In this document: piece after piece, positions 27,084-36,800 of the stretch
Layout: the number at the start of each line of letters is the position of its first letter
Position numbering within the stretch: the first letter of the stretch is position 1
DNA from: Acidobacteriaceae bacterium
Lineage (GTDB): Bacteria > Acidobacteriota > Terriglobia > Terriglobales > Acidobacteriaceae
Direction: 5' to 3'
DNA length: 64,000 nt
NCBI GenBank assembly: GCA_028283655.1
Contig: JAPWKE010000003.1
Location: 2,728,001-2,792,000, forward strand
Made by a program: the position numbers and the translations under genes
Notes under the pieces: generated by a model
Seen by the model: the letters and a program-made list of their open reading frames with translations, nothing else
What the model was told of the DNA's origin: nothing
Database searches by the model: none

Positions 27084-28346
27084 ATGGCGATAGCGAGCAC
27101 GAGCAGCGACGATTGGAAGAGCCCGGCAAGTAATGTAGCGGTGCTCGCGCAGCTTGAACTGCTGCTCGCCAGCCCGCTCTTCAACCAGAGCAAACGCTAC
27201 CCGGCGTTCCTGCGCTACGTCGTAGAAAAAACGCTCGCCGGAGCGGAAGACGACCTCAAGGAACGGACAATTGGCGTCGAGGTTTTCGGCCGCCAACCGA
27301 CGTACGACACCAATCTCGATCCCACCGTACGCTTGACTGCCGCCGAAGTACGCAAACGGCTGGCACAGTATTACCAGCAGGCCGAGCATGTGCAGCAGCT
27401 TCACATTGAGATCCGCGCCGGGTCCTACGTCCCGACCTTTGTGGGGCAACAGATAGCAGAAGCTCCGCTGGCTCCACTCCCCGAACCGGTCGCCGCTCAA
27501 GCGTTGCTGATCAGCGAAACGCCACAGCCGACAGTTCTGTCCAGTTCCGCTCCCCAAACACCTGCAACAAAGCGAGCGCCCCTGGCATATGTAGCAGGAC
27601 TGTTGCTGGTCGCCGCACTCGCCACCTGGTTCTGGACGAAAACACGGAGTTCGCAGGCTGAATCCGGCATTTTCTGGTCGGCGATCCTGCAGGACCCCAA
27701 TCCCGCTCTTCTCGTCGTCCCGGACCTCTCCCAGGCGAACATCCTTCCGCGTCCCGCCGAAAACCCAGACACCTCGATCCTCGCGCATATTACAGATAGC
27801 CATCTGGTTGACTTCAACGACAGCCTCGCGCTGTCGAAGCTAAGCGGCAAGCTGGGACAGGCGGGCAAGCCCTTCACCCTCAAGCTTTCCTCAGACGCAA
27901 CCTACTCCGACCTGCAGCTTGGCCCTACGGTGCTGATCGGAGCAGCAGATAATCCGTGGAGTCTTCGCCTCCTGCAGCCGCTTCCGTTCTCGGTAGCGCA
28001 ACGTGGTGACTCCTGGACCTACGACATTCTGCGGCGCGACAAGCCAGCCGAACATTCTTGGTTCGTCGATTTCTCGCAGCCGTACACGCACCTGCAGCAG
28101 GATTACGGCATCGTGGCCAGACTGAGCGACACAATGACAGGCCATCCCGTGTTGATCGTGGCCGGGCTTGGACAGAACGGCACAACCGCAGCCGTGCGTC
28201 TGCTAACCGACCCGGAGTTGCAGAAGGTAATTGAGAAAATGGCCCCGCCGGGATGGTCCGGCAAGAACCTCGAGATCGTCTTTCGCACCCAGATCATTCA
28301 GGACCGCTTCGGCCCTCCCGAAGTTGTCGATAAAGCGTTCTGGTAG
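27084..28346 (+). CDS. Membrane protein with a conserved N-terminal domain (intact member of a paralogous pair), function unknown
   Basis: A 420-aa protein. Residues about 15-110 contain the pattern LLASPLFNQSKRYPAFLRYVVE, LKERTIGVEVFGR, YDTNLDPTVR and AAEVRKRLAQYY. As I recall it, this segment is found at the N-terminus of many acidobacterial and rhizobial signalling or TPR proteins and is thought to be a DNA-binding-like module. One membrane helix (about 170-188, LAYVAGLLLVAALATWFW) follows a P/A-rich stretch. The C-terminal 230 residues are extracytoplasmic with no family I recognise (GPTVLIGAADNPWSL, DYGIVARLSD, VLIVAGLGQNGTTAA). The layout resembles a one-component membrane sensor like CadC (inference). 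ATG 27084 follows ACAGGA. Divergent from GH3. Confidence 0.75.
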   Translation: MAIASTSSDDWKSPASNVAVLAQLELLLASPLFNQSKRYPAFLRYVVEKTLAGAEDDLKERTIGVEVFGRQPTYDTNLDPTVRLTAAEVRKRLAQYYQQAEHVQQLHIEIRAGSYVPTFVGQQIAEAPLAPLPEPVAAQALLISETPQPTVLSSSAPQTPATKRAPLAYVAGLLLVAALATWFWTKTRSSQAESGIFWSAILQDPNPALLVVPDLSQANILPRPAENPDTSILAHITDSHLVDFNDSLALSKLSGKLGQAGKPFTLKLSSDATYSDLQLGPTVLIGAADNPWSLRLLQPLPFSVAQRGDSWTYDILRRDKPAEHSWFVDFSQPYTHLQQDYGIVARLSDTMTGHPVLIVAGLGQNGTTAAVRLLTDPELQKVIEKMAPPGWSGKNLEIVFRTQIIQDRFGPPEVVDKAFW

Positions 28347-28504
28347 GCCACGGCCTCTGAGAGTCCGCAGCCTGTCGTTCTGCGTCCAACAGGTAAGTAG
28401 AGCTACGCCTCTGCGACTCGCACAAAGAACCGGCGGAGAGCCAAAGGTTATTCTTAAGCAACCGCTACATTTCGTGGAATAGACAACGCACAGAAGGATT
28501 CGCA

Positions 28505-29674
28505 GTGAACGAGCAAAACGTACGGCCCGCAAAACTCCCCTCCAGCCCGAACTTCTCTTCTGGCCCGTGTGCAAAGCGACCAGGCTGGTCTCTCTCTGCT
28601 TTGGATGACGCACTTGTTGGCCGCTCGCATCGCTCGAAGCCCGGAAAGATGAAGCTGGAAGAGGTCATCACTCTTTCGCGCGAGATCCTCGGCATCCCCG
28701 AGGACTACCGCATCGGCATCGTTCCCGGATCAGACACAGGCGCCATCGAAATGGCTATGTGGTCGATGCTCGGAGAGCGCGGAGTCGACGTGCTGGCATG
28801 GGAAAGCTTTGGCAAAGAGTGGGTGACAGACATCACCAAGCAACTCAAGCTGACAGACCTCAACGTCTACGAAGCAGAGTACGGAGAGCTCCCAAACCTC
28901 GCGCAGGTCGACACGAACCGCGACGTCGTCTTCACGTGGAACGGAACCACCTCAGGCGTGCGCGTACCGAACGGCGATTGGATCTCTGCCTCGCGCGAAG
29001 GCCTCACCTTCTGTGACGCGACCTCTGCCGCCTTTGCGATGGATCTTCCGTGGCAGCTGCTGGATGTCACGACCTGGTCCTGGCAGAAGGTGCTCGGCGG
29101 TGAAGGCGCCCACGGCATGATCGTTCTAAGCCCACGCGCTGCCGAACGCCTGAAGACCTACAAGCCCTCGCGCCCGCTCCCGAAGATCTTCCGCCTGGCC
29201 AAGGGTGCCGAGCTGATCGAAGGAATCTTCAGCGGCGAAACGATCAACACGCCATCGATGCTCGCAGTAGAGGATGCACTCGACGGACTACGCTGGGCAA
29301 AATCCATCGGCGGCCTCCCGAAGCTGATCGCACGCGCAGAAGCCAACCTCTCAGCAATTTCGACGTGGTTGGAGAAGAGCACCTGGGCAGCCTTCCTTGC
29401 CTCGCAGCCAGAGACAACTTCCTGCACCTCGATCTGCCTCAAAATTGTCGATCCTGAGTTCGTGAAGCTAGACACCAAGCAGCAGGCGGCCTTCGTAAAG
29501 TCATTGACGGGGCTGCTCGAAAAAGAAGGCGCGGCATTCGATATCGCCTCCTACCGCGACGCTCCTCTGGGTCTTCGCGTCTGGGGCGGAGCCACCGTGG
29601 AGACCAGCGACATCAACGATCTCCTGCAGTGGCTTGACTACGCATTCGCAACCGCAAAAACCAGCCTGGCCTAA
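28505..29674 (+). CDS. serC: Phosphoserine aminotransferase
   Basis: A 389-aa PLP enzyme of class V. It converts 3-phosphohydroxypyruvate and glutamate to phosphoserine in serine synthesis, and may also act in pyridoxine synthesis. The N-terminus [13 protein letters not shown] and the length match the SerC subtype common in alphaproteobacteria and archaea, not the E. coli form. The PLP lysine lies in [15 protein letters not shown] (K195), and cofactor contacts are in [13 protein letters not shown] and [13 protein letters not shown]. Translation starts at GTG 28505 with AAGGA upstream. It is a single-gene unit ended by the hairpin at 29697-29730 and has no visible functional link to the neighbouring sugar genes. 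Confidence 0.92.
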   Translation: MNEQNVRPAKLPSSPNFSSGPCAKRPGWSLSALDDALVGRSHRSKPGKMKLEEVITLSREILGIPEDYRIGIVPGSDTGAIEMAMWSMLGERGVDVLAWESFGKEWVTDITKQLKLTDLNVYEAEYGELPNLAQVDTNRDVVFTWNGTTSGVRVPNGDWISASREGLTFCDATSAAFAMDLPWQLLDVTTWSWQKVLGGEGAHGMIVLSPRAAERLKTYKPSRPLPKIFRLAKGAELIEGIFSGETINTPSMLAVEDALDGLRWAKSIGGLPKLIARAEANLSAISTWLEKSTWAAFLASQPETTSCTSICLKIVDPEFVKLDTKQQAAFVKSLTGLLEKEGAAFDIASYRDAPLGLRVWGGATVETSDINDLLQWLDYAFATAKTSLA

Positions 29675-29696
29675 TCAACCCGGTAAAGAAAACCCA

Positions 29697-29738
29697 AAGC
29701 GGCCTCGATCACTCAAGATCGAGGCCGCTTCTGTTTGA
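29697..29738 (+). terminator. Intrinsic terminator after serC
   Basis: Perfect 14-nt GC-rich arms (29697-29710 and 29717-29730) with a 6-nt loop, followed by CTGTTT. It lies 22 nt after the serC stop codon. Confidence 0.75.
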
Positions 29739-30032
29739 CCCTAAAGAAAGTCTTGCCATTTAGCTTGATGCTCTATAGCTCGATAAAGCGGTTGCTTGTG
29801 CCCTTGCAGCCTCTCGAAGAACAAACGGCGAAGGAAGGAGTGGCGGGAATCGTGGTCTGGAAGAATGGGAAGCAATCATAGCAGGATTTTCCATGCCCAG
29901 CCGGGCCGTCACACATCGCCAACGGGCATTGATTGAAACGTCACAGCAGTGCGATATGCCGTATTATTTGTCGTACAGCAGGCACGACTCGGCTAGAGTC
30001 AGCTAGTATTTATTAATACTAAAGGGTTTATA
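29739..30032. other. Intergenic region between serC terminator and tRNA-Val
   Basis: About 290 bases with no supported gene. The part next to the tRNA 3' end is AT-rich (TATTTATTAATACT at 30007-30020) and may contain the tRNA terminator on the minus strand. Confidence 0.4.
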
Positions 30033-30107
30033 TGGTGGGCACAGCAGGATTCGAACCTACGACTTCCACCGTGTGAAGGTGGCACTCTACCGCTGAGTTA
30101 TGCGCCC
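30033..30107 (-). tRNA. tRNA-Val (anticodon CAC)
   Basis: Read on the minus strand, a full cloverleaf begins at GGGCGCA (30107) and ends with an encoded CCA (30035-30033). The acceptor pairs GGGCGCA/TGTGCCC (one G-U). The anticodon stem CCACC/GGTGG encloses loop TTCACAC with anticodon CAC, reading valine GUG. The T arm contains GGTTCGAATCC. Length 75 nt including CCA. Confidence 0.96.
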
Positions 30108-30183
30108 ATCAGTTGCAGCAACCTGCAAACCAAAGACCGTCGGAAAGCGCCCACCGCGTTCTCGACTCTTCGAGTATACACCG

Positions 30184-30486
30184 CTAGAAGCCGCCGGATT
30201 TGGTGACAAAGCCGAACTTCATCGCCAGCCCGAGCGCCAGGGCCAGAGCCATCGCCAGCGTCGTCAGCCCCAGAGCCCTGAAGCGTTTGCGGGCAGCTTC
30301 AATCGCTGCGATCAGCACATACAAAACGAGCATCAGCACCAGGCCGTCGAAGACGAAGTAGCGCGTCGTGCCCACCTCTGTCCGCCACATCGGCAGTGCG
30401 CCAACCGCGGGCAGGAAAGAGCCAACACCAAACACCACCAGAAACAGCAGCATCTGCAGAAACACAGAAACAATCTTCTTGAACAC
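30184..30486 (-). CDS. Small hypothetical membrane protein
   Basis: A 100-aa protein with three predicted membrane helices: about 6-30 (VSVFLQMLLFLVVFGVGSFL), 45-65 (FVFDGLVLMLVLYVLIAAI) and 72-92 (LGLTTLAMALALALGLAM). It starts at GTG 30486 with AAGGAG 6 nt upstream, a strong reason to believe it is translated. No family recognised. It is 44 nt downstream of the adenosine deaminase gene on the same strand and may be cotranscribed. Confidence 0.65.
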   Translation of the reverse strand: MFKKIVSVFLQMLLFLVVFGVGSFLPAVGALPMWRTEVGTTRYFVFDGLVLMLVLYVLIAAIEAARKRFRALGLTTLAMALALALGLAMKFGFVTKSGGF

Positions 30487-30529
30487 AGTTGGCTCCTTCG
30501 CTTGCCTCGTCTACGTCAGTACATGCAGT

Positions 30530-32143
30530 CTAGTGCGAAACACTTCCCGCGTGGCCTTCAAAGATCGCCAGCCGGTGCTCCAGCTCCCACTGCGCCGCAG
30601 CCTTTTCATTCGCGTTCAGAAAGCTTGCGCAGCCAGCGCTCGGCTCAGACTTCTCCGTAATGGTAGCCGAGCACGCGCCCACGCGCTGCGTGTACCTGTC
30701 CTCTGCCGTCCACAGGCTCTTGCCCGGCATAAAGCTGTGCTCCAGTGACGTTCTCGCAGACTGCTTCAGGTCCGCATACTCCAGGTGCTGCTCCATCACC
30801 GCGCGCACGTACTCATGCGTCAGATCGATCCGGCTTACCCCCTCGTCGTCCGTGCAGATCGAGTACGGAACATGCGCCGCGCGGTACGCCGCCAGTGGGT
30901 GGTCCGAACCCTTCACACCCAGGATCACGTCGTTTGACGTCAGGTTCAGTTCCAGCGAGATATGCTTCGCTGCCATCTCCTTCAGCAACTCCTCGGGACG
31001 GTCTTCATACAGCACGTCGACACCATGTCCGATGCGCTCCGCATGACCCAGTTCCACAGCCTCGCGGATGTGAAAGGTCAGCCCCGCCGGAGGCACCAGC
31101 CCGGGAGCAATCTCACCAGCATGAAGCGTGATGTGCACCTTCGGGTACACCGAGTGCAGGTACTCCAACATCTTCATCTGCAGGTGGTAGTCCTGCATGG
31201 AGACGCGGCCATCCTCGGCCATCACAAAGTTGATGCCGACCACATCCGGATCCGCGATCGCAACCTCAAAGCCCAGCAGCGTCTGTGCAAACACCTGCTG
31301 CGGAGCAAAGCCGCGCAGCACCTGGTAAAGCCAGTGGATCTTCACCTTGCACGCCGGGTTGGCGTGGGCCTGCGCGTCGCAGTCTTCCATCCTCCGCTGC
31401 GCGGTCTTCGCGTCCGCAAAGGCCTTGCTGTCGACCGCCACCTCATCGCGCAAGCCGCCCGCTAGCAGCGCATCGCGCAGCTTGGCAAAGTCGGGCATCT
31501 CGCCGGGGAACTTCGGCTCCGGCCAGCCAATCGTTTTCGCGATCGAGATCGCGTGACCGAACGGCGGCGTCTGCATGATCTCGAGGTACTGCTCGTTCTG
31601 CGTCGCCGCACGCGTGGCGACTTCGTCCAGCCAGTCGCCTGCATCGCGGTCAGCGCCAAAGCGCGCAAACGTGGCGAAGAACTGATCGTGGCCATTGATG
31701 CCCTGCGTGGGCACAAACGCCCGCATGGAGAAGCTGTCGACCATCGCGTCGTAAAGCTCCTGATTCTTCATCGCCTCGCTGGCAGGCACAGCATCCTTCG
31801 GGCATCCCTTGCCCTCAGCCGACACAAGCTTCACCGCACCCTGCCCAACCGGCACAGCTGGAGTTCCCGCGCTCACCGCCGCCACGCAGAGCCCCTGCTT
31901 CACGGCCTCTGCGATGAACGTCTCCGCATACACGGCACCGGAGAGATGCATGTGCAGGTCCGCGCCCTTGGGCATGGTCTTCAACAGTGCATAGAGCTCC
32001 GGTTCGCCCTGCTTCTTCGCCACATCTACGGCATGAGCCGCGCGAACTTCGCCTGCGGTCAGCTTCTGCGCTGTAGACGCAACACAACTCACCGCCATCG
32101 CGGCCACACAAACCGGAACTACACTCCACTGCATTCGAGCCAT
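30530..32143 (-). CDS. Secreted adenosine deaminase (ADGF-like)
   Basis: A 537-aa metal-dependent amidohydrolase with a signal sequence (about 1-25; a weak lipobox-like AVSC at 17-20). Zinc ligands and active-site blocks are in family order: DLHMHLSGA (H64, H66), then ITLHAGEIAPG (H341, E344), ERIGHGVDV, and ICTDDEGVSR (D432, D433). These match adenosine deaminases that convert adenosine to inosine. The length and long insert between the HxH and HAGE blocks resemble extracellular ADGF-type deaminases, not the roughly 340-aa cytoplasmic enzyme. Insertion 85-115 contains two cysteines (CVAAVSAGTPA, GCPKD). It would act in the periplasm on nucleosides; the physiological substrate is not certain. 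Confidence 0.87.
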   Translation of the reverse strand: MARMQWSVVPVCVAAMAVSCVASTAQKLTAGEVRAAHAVDVAKKQGEPELYALLKTMPKGADLHMHLSGAVYAETFIAEAVKQGLCVAAVSAGTPAVPVGQGAVKLVSAEGKGCPKDAVPASEAMKNQELYDAMVDSFSMRAFVPTQGINGHDQFFATFARFGADRDAGDWLDEVATRAATQNEQYLEIMQTPPFGHAISIAKTIGWPEPKFPGEMPDFAKLRDALLAGGLRDEVAVDSKAFADAKTAQRRMEDCDAQAHANPACKVKIHWLYQVLRGFAPQQVFAQTLLGFEVAIADPDVVGINFVMAEDGRVSMQDYHLQMKMLEYLHSVYPKVHITLHAGEIAPGLVPPAGLTFHIREAVELGHAERIGHGVDVLYEDRPEELLKEMAAKHISLELNLTSNDVILGVKGSDHPLAAYRAAHVPYSICTDDEGVSRIDLTHEYVRAVMEQHLEYADLKQSARTSLEHSFMPGKSLWTAEDRYTQRVGACSATITEKSEPSAGCASFLNANEKAAAQWELEHRLAIFEGHAGSVSH

Positions 32144-32225
32144 TGAGAGTACGCCTCGCCTTCACACCGTTACATTGAGATTGCTAGTCAGAATACTGCT
32201 TCCTGCGCCTGCCCGCACAGCCGAT

Positions 32226-32254
32226 TTGGCGATCCGGCCTCTGTCGGCTATACT
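32226..32254 (+). promoter_or_regulatory. Candidate promoter for tRNA-Phe
   Basis: TTGGCG (32226-32231), a 17-nt spacer, TATACT (32249-32254). It is about 135 nt upstream of the tRNA and points toward it. No other gene lies between. Confidence 0.5.
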
Positions 32255-32391
32255 AAGTTTCGTCGTCATCCAACGGTTGGTGCGCATACTGCGCCGCGAC
32301 CGGTTCCCTCCCCTTACAGGCAGGCGAAAGAAGGAAACGCAAGGTAACGAGCGCTCTTGGCAGAGCTCGTCGCTTCAAGTTGTTATGCCAA

Positions 32392-32466
32392 GGCCAGATA
32401 GCTCAGTGGTAGAGCGCGGCCCTGAAAAGGCCGGCGTCGGCGGTTCGATCCCGTCTCTGGCCACCA
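32392..32466 (+). tRNA. tRNA-Phe (anticodon GAA)
   Basis: Full cloverleaf. Acceptor GGCCAGA/TCTGGCC with discriminator A and encoded CCA (32464-32466), D arm GCTCAGTGGTAGAGC, anticodon stem CGGCC/GGCCG with loop CTGAAAA (anticodon GAA), T arm GGTTCGATCCC. Length 75 nt including CCA. Confidence 0.96.
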
Positions 32467-32563
32467 CTCCCTCCTTCGAAAATCAAGCAAACGTTTCGCC
32501 CCACGCCAGAACGTAAGCGTGAGGGAAATCCATGTGTTCGAAAGTATCGAGCGGCGCATCCGC

Positions 32564-33859
32564 CTAAGCGCGGCCCTTCGCCCATCCTCTGGCCATCACG
32601 GCGAGCGGCAGCAACAGCAGCAGCCACGATAAGACGTTCCAAACGCCATCCCCTAGCAGCGCAGACAACAGCCCGGCGAACGATAGCAACGCCAGCACGG
32701 CAGGCCAGCGATACACCATGGCATAAGGCTGCGGCTTCATGTGCGTCGCCCTCGCAGGAACGCGGCTCGCCTCTTCAGCCTTGCCCTTCTTGATCCAGAG
32801 CACGATACCGCTAATCAACACCGCGATCGCGGCAAGATCAAACGCAGCCCATAGGATCTTCAACGGCAAGCCACCATAGTCGCCGAAGTGCAGTGGGCGG
32901 GAGACCTCAAGCGTGTGGATGTACCAGGGGAAGCGAGCGGAGGAAGTAACGGTGCCACTCGTTGCATCCACCAACACGGGCGTGAAAATGCGCGAGGTGA
33001 TTGGCGTGCGGCCCTTGGTATAGATGAGGAAGTGCCACGGCGTGCTGATCCGCGGATCAGGGTAGACGATGCCCGTCACCTTCATCTGCGGCAGTGCGTG
33101 GCGTGCGCTGTTCGCCGCTTCGTCAGGAGTGATGAGGTGCGCTGCAGGCGGATGGCCCTTATAGGGCGCCAGCAGCGTTGCCATGGAGTGCGTTCGCCAG
33201 AGCGCAAACAGCGGCGTGGAGACGGCGTTCATCGCACCCGTCACCCCAACCACCAGCATCCAGCACATCGCGGCTGCACCGAGCAGATTATGCAGGTCTA
33301 GCCAGTGTGTTCGGCGTGGTGCTGGGCGCACGGTCGCAAAGGGCAGGCGACGCATGAAGGGGCCGTAGATGACAAAGCCGCTGAGCAGCGCGAGCACGAA
33401 CAGCAGAGCCATCGCTCCCATGAACAATTCGCCAGGAACGCCCGCAAAAAGACTGCGATGCAGCTCCAATATCTTGTCTACGAAAGAGCTACCCTGTGGG
33501 GCAGAGGAGAGCGGGGCTCCCGTGCGCGCGTTGAAGGTTTCAATAACGCGTGGAAGCTTTGCCTTCGCCTTCGGCGGCAGCATCAGCGCAACGTTCACCT
33601 TGGGCGAATCATCTTCGATCGTCACGAAGAGAGGACGGCTGCCGGGATGATCAGCCAGAGCGAGCTCTACAAAATGCTGCAGCGGCAGAGGAGGAATCTC
33701 CACTGCCGCTTCCTGCTTTGCAGGTTCAGAAAACTGTTGAATCTCGTCGCCAAAGATCAGTGGCAAGCCGGTGAGGCAGGAGACAAGAAGAAAGATCGTG
33801 CAGACAAGACTGGTCCACCGATGGAGCCAATACCAACGTCGTAGCGAATGTGAATGCAT
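32564..33859 (-). CDS. PepSY-associated transmembrane protein (putative ferric-siderophore reductase)
   Basis: A 431-aa inner-membrane protein with the PepSY_TM layout. The N-terminal helix carries WYWLHRWTSLVCTIFLLVSCLTGL, followed by a PepSY-like periplasmic stretch, helices around 140-165 (GELFMGAMALLFVLALLSGFVIY) and 190-210 (HNLLGAAAMCWMLVVGVTGAMNA), a second periplasmic loop, and C-terminal helices. Conserved histidines flank the helices (LHRW, LHRSLF, DLHN, LHFGDYGG) and could bind haem, as in PepSY proteins that reduce imported ferric siderophores. The start is 15 nt after the stop of the TonB receptor gene, so the two are cotranscribed. Iron acquisition is therefore the best guess, by context. 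Confidence 0.85.
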   Translation of the reverse strand: MHSHSLRRWYWLHRWTSLVCTIFLLVSCLTGLPLIFGDEIQQFSEPAKQEAAVEIPPLPLQHFVELALADHPGSRPLFVTIEDDSPKVNVALMLPPKAKAKLPRVIETFNARTGAPLSSAPQGSSFVDKILELHRSLFAGVPGELFMGAMALLFVLALLSGFVIYGPFMRRLPFATVRPAPRRTHWLDLHNLLGAAAMCWMLVVGVTGAMNAVSTPLFALWRTHSMATLLAPYKGHPPAAHLITPDEAANSARHALPQMKVTGIVYPDPRISTPWHFLIYTKGRTPITSRIFTPVLVDATSGTVTSSARFPWYIHTLEVSRPLHFGDYGGLPLKILWAAFDLAAIAVLISGIVLWIKKGKAEEASRVPARATHMKPQPYAMVYRWPAVLALLSFAGLLSALLGDGVWNVLSWLLLLLPLAVMARGWAKGRA

Positions 33860-33874
33860 CGGTGAACCGTCCTG

Positions 33875-36800
33875 TTAGAAGTGTAGTTTCAGTGCAGCCT
33901 GCAACGAGCGCGGACCGCCTGTCTGGTACAGCGAGTTGAGGCCGCCGAGCTGGTTGTTCAGCGTGCCGCTTGCTGTTCCGAAGAGCGTAGAGCCTACAGT
34001 CAGGTTGTTGTACACGCCGCCGTAGATCGGATGGTTCAACACATTGAACGCTTCTACGCGGAAGAGCAGGCCAAAGGCACCATGGAAGGGGATGTCACGC
34101 TGCACAGCAACGTTGGCTTCCGCCGCATCATAGCCACGAACGGAGTTCCGGCCCGAGTTGCCTTCCACGTAGCTGGTGACGCCACCGACCGTTGTCGTGG
34201 CTGCGGTGAATGCAGCCGGATTGATCTGCCGACGGCTTGGCCCTGCATGGTTGTAGAGATAGACCGGCTGGTTCGCGACAACATTCGGGTGATAGTTCAA
34301 CTGGTTGCCGCTACCGGCTCCAATCGTGGTGTAACCAATCAGGTCGATCGGCGGAGCCGAGCGGGCCGTAATTCGTGAGACCACCGACCAGTGCTGCAAC
34401 AGGGCCGCAGCCGCGCGGTTCCCGTAATGCCCGGGGATGTCGTACGTCAACGCCAGTTCGAAGTTATTGCGGATGTCGAAGTCCGAAGCTCCGCGAAGCT
34501 GTGTGTAGACCGCCAGATTATTCGAGGCATCATCCAGCGAGTGAGACCAGGTGTACGACGCCAGCATCTGCAAACCGCGCGACAGGTGGCGATCAAACTG
34601 CACCTGCAGCGAGTTGTAGTTCGAAGACGCACCGTTGTTGGTCAGGATGAGATAAGCGGCGGTACCAAAGTTGGCGTTGCCAAGGTAGTAAGGAATGTAC
34701 TGCTTGGACAGATAGAGCTGATGTCCCGCCGAACCGACGTACGTCAGCTTCAACGTCTGGTTTGCGCCAAGCCCCTGCTCGATAGCGGCGTTCCACTGGA
34801 AGCTATATGGCGAGCTCAGGTTCGGGTTGGTCGCGTAGACGCTGGCCGCGTAAGGAGCCGCAACGTTTGGCGCGGGGATGGCGTCGACCTGCGTCTGCGT
34901 CAGCGGGAACGCTGCGTTCACTACCGTGCTGGTAGCCGAAGAGCCAAGGCCGCTGTAACCCTGCGAAGCGTTTGCCGGGCCGAGATCATAGAAGAGACCG
35001 CCGCCTGCACGGAGGACCGTTTCATGGCCAGGCGTTTCATGGACGCGATATGCCAGGCCGAAGCGCGGAGCGAAGTTGCCATAGCGCGTCTTCCACAACG
35101 CCGTGCCCTTCGGGGCAACAGCAGCCGTGCGCGGATCAGCCGTTGTGATGGCGTAAGGATCGTTGCCGGAGTCATCGTGCGGCGCAGGGTTTACATCCCA
35201 GCGCAGACCATACGACAAGCTTAACCGCGGGGTGACCGTCCACTCATCCTGCAGAAACGCGCCGTAGTTGTTGTACGTCGGACGCATGGAGCCGGAGTAC
35301 TTCTGCGCAATCACTGCAGACATCGTGTTCGAACGAAGACCTGCTTCGGTCAACGTATAAGCGAACTCATAAAGTTCAGGACGCGACTCCGATGTAAGCA
35401 AGCGGCGGTAATCAAAGCCCGCGTGCAGCGTATGGCGACCGAGGGAAGCGGTGAACGTATCGATAGCGTTGATCTGGCGCTGGCGTGTTGCCGCAGGAGC
35501 AACGTAGGTCAACGCATGAAGGTCATAAAAAATGTTGAAGATCAGCGAGTCGTGCGCTGGGTCAGCAAAGCCAGGCAGCGTACCTAGATCCAGCGGCGTG
35601 GCACCACCAAAGTTCGTGAGTGAGGCTGCGTTGTCCGCATTGTTGGCCGTCAGGTTGAATCGCAGGTCGTTGGTCATGCGCGGCGTAAAGATGTTCGTTG
35701 CGCCAAGAGTGATGAGCTTCGTCGATCCCTTTACCTGGTTCAGCACAGCAACGTTGCCCGAGTTACGCGTTTGAATGTTCGACGACGTGTAGGCTGCGCG
35801 ACCGAAGAGGTGGAAGTGGTCATTGATGTTGTGATCGAGACGCAGCGAGCTGGAATCAAGCTGGCTGGGGCTGGAGTACGAAATCGAACTTGTCGCCAGT
35901 CCGTTACCCCGGTCCGTACCCGCATCGGGTGTCGGATAGGCGTTCAGGATCTTCCGCAACGTGGGATCAATCGTCGTATCGACACGTACCGATGCGCTTG
36001 GAACGCCAAGCAAAGTCGCGGCTACTGGTGTGCGAAGGCGCAGGCCCTCATAGGAGTAGAAGAAGAACGACTTGGAGCGACCATCGTAAATACGGGGCAG
36101 CCAGATCGGGCCACCAATGGTTCCCCCAAAGTCGTTCTGCTTTTCAGCAACGCGTGGCTGATCAATTGCTTTGTTGAAGGTGTTGTTCGCATCGAGTGCT
36201 TCATTGCGAAGATACTCAAACGCTGTGCCGTGCAGGCTGTTCGTACCAGAGCGCGAAACAATGGAAAACTGTCCACCAGGAGTGCGGCCGTTTTCTGCCG
36301 AAAAGCTTGATGTCGTCGCGCGGAACTCCTGCAATGCATCGACGGAGAGCAGGCTCTGCGTCGTGCCGAGCACGGTCTCGTTCGGCGTCTGCCCGCCAAA
36401 ACCTGCACCATAGCCAATCGCGGAGGGAGAAGCGCCTGTATTCGCGGCTACGCCGTCAACGATGAAGTAATTGCCTTCAGTGCGCTGGCCGTTCACAGTG
36501 ATTTCGCCGCTCTCACCTTGCCCAGAACTCGGTACCAGCGTTACGCCCGGAACGGCGGTCAGCAAGGACTGAAAGCTGCGACCGTTCAGGGGAATGTTAT
36601 TCACGAACTGACGATCAATTACCGTGCTGACCGTTGCGTCCGTAGTGTTGATCGCAAGGTCTGCCGTGCTGACCGTAACAGTCTGCGTATCCGAGCCCAC
36701 ATGCAGCGTCACATCGAGCGAAAGCTTTCCTGCGACCTGCACCCGAAGATGCTCAAAGCTACGCGGCTGGAAGCCCGGAGCCTGCACCGTCAGCGTGTAC

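Noticed and set aside
30100-30660. Open frame of 186 codons on the plus strand
   Set aside because: It begins in the antisense of tRNA-Val and covers two minus-strand genes. Composition is typical of a shadow frame.
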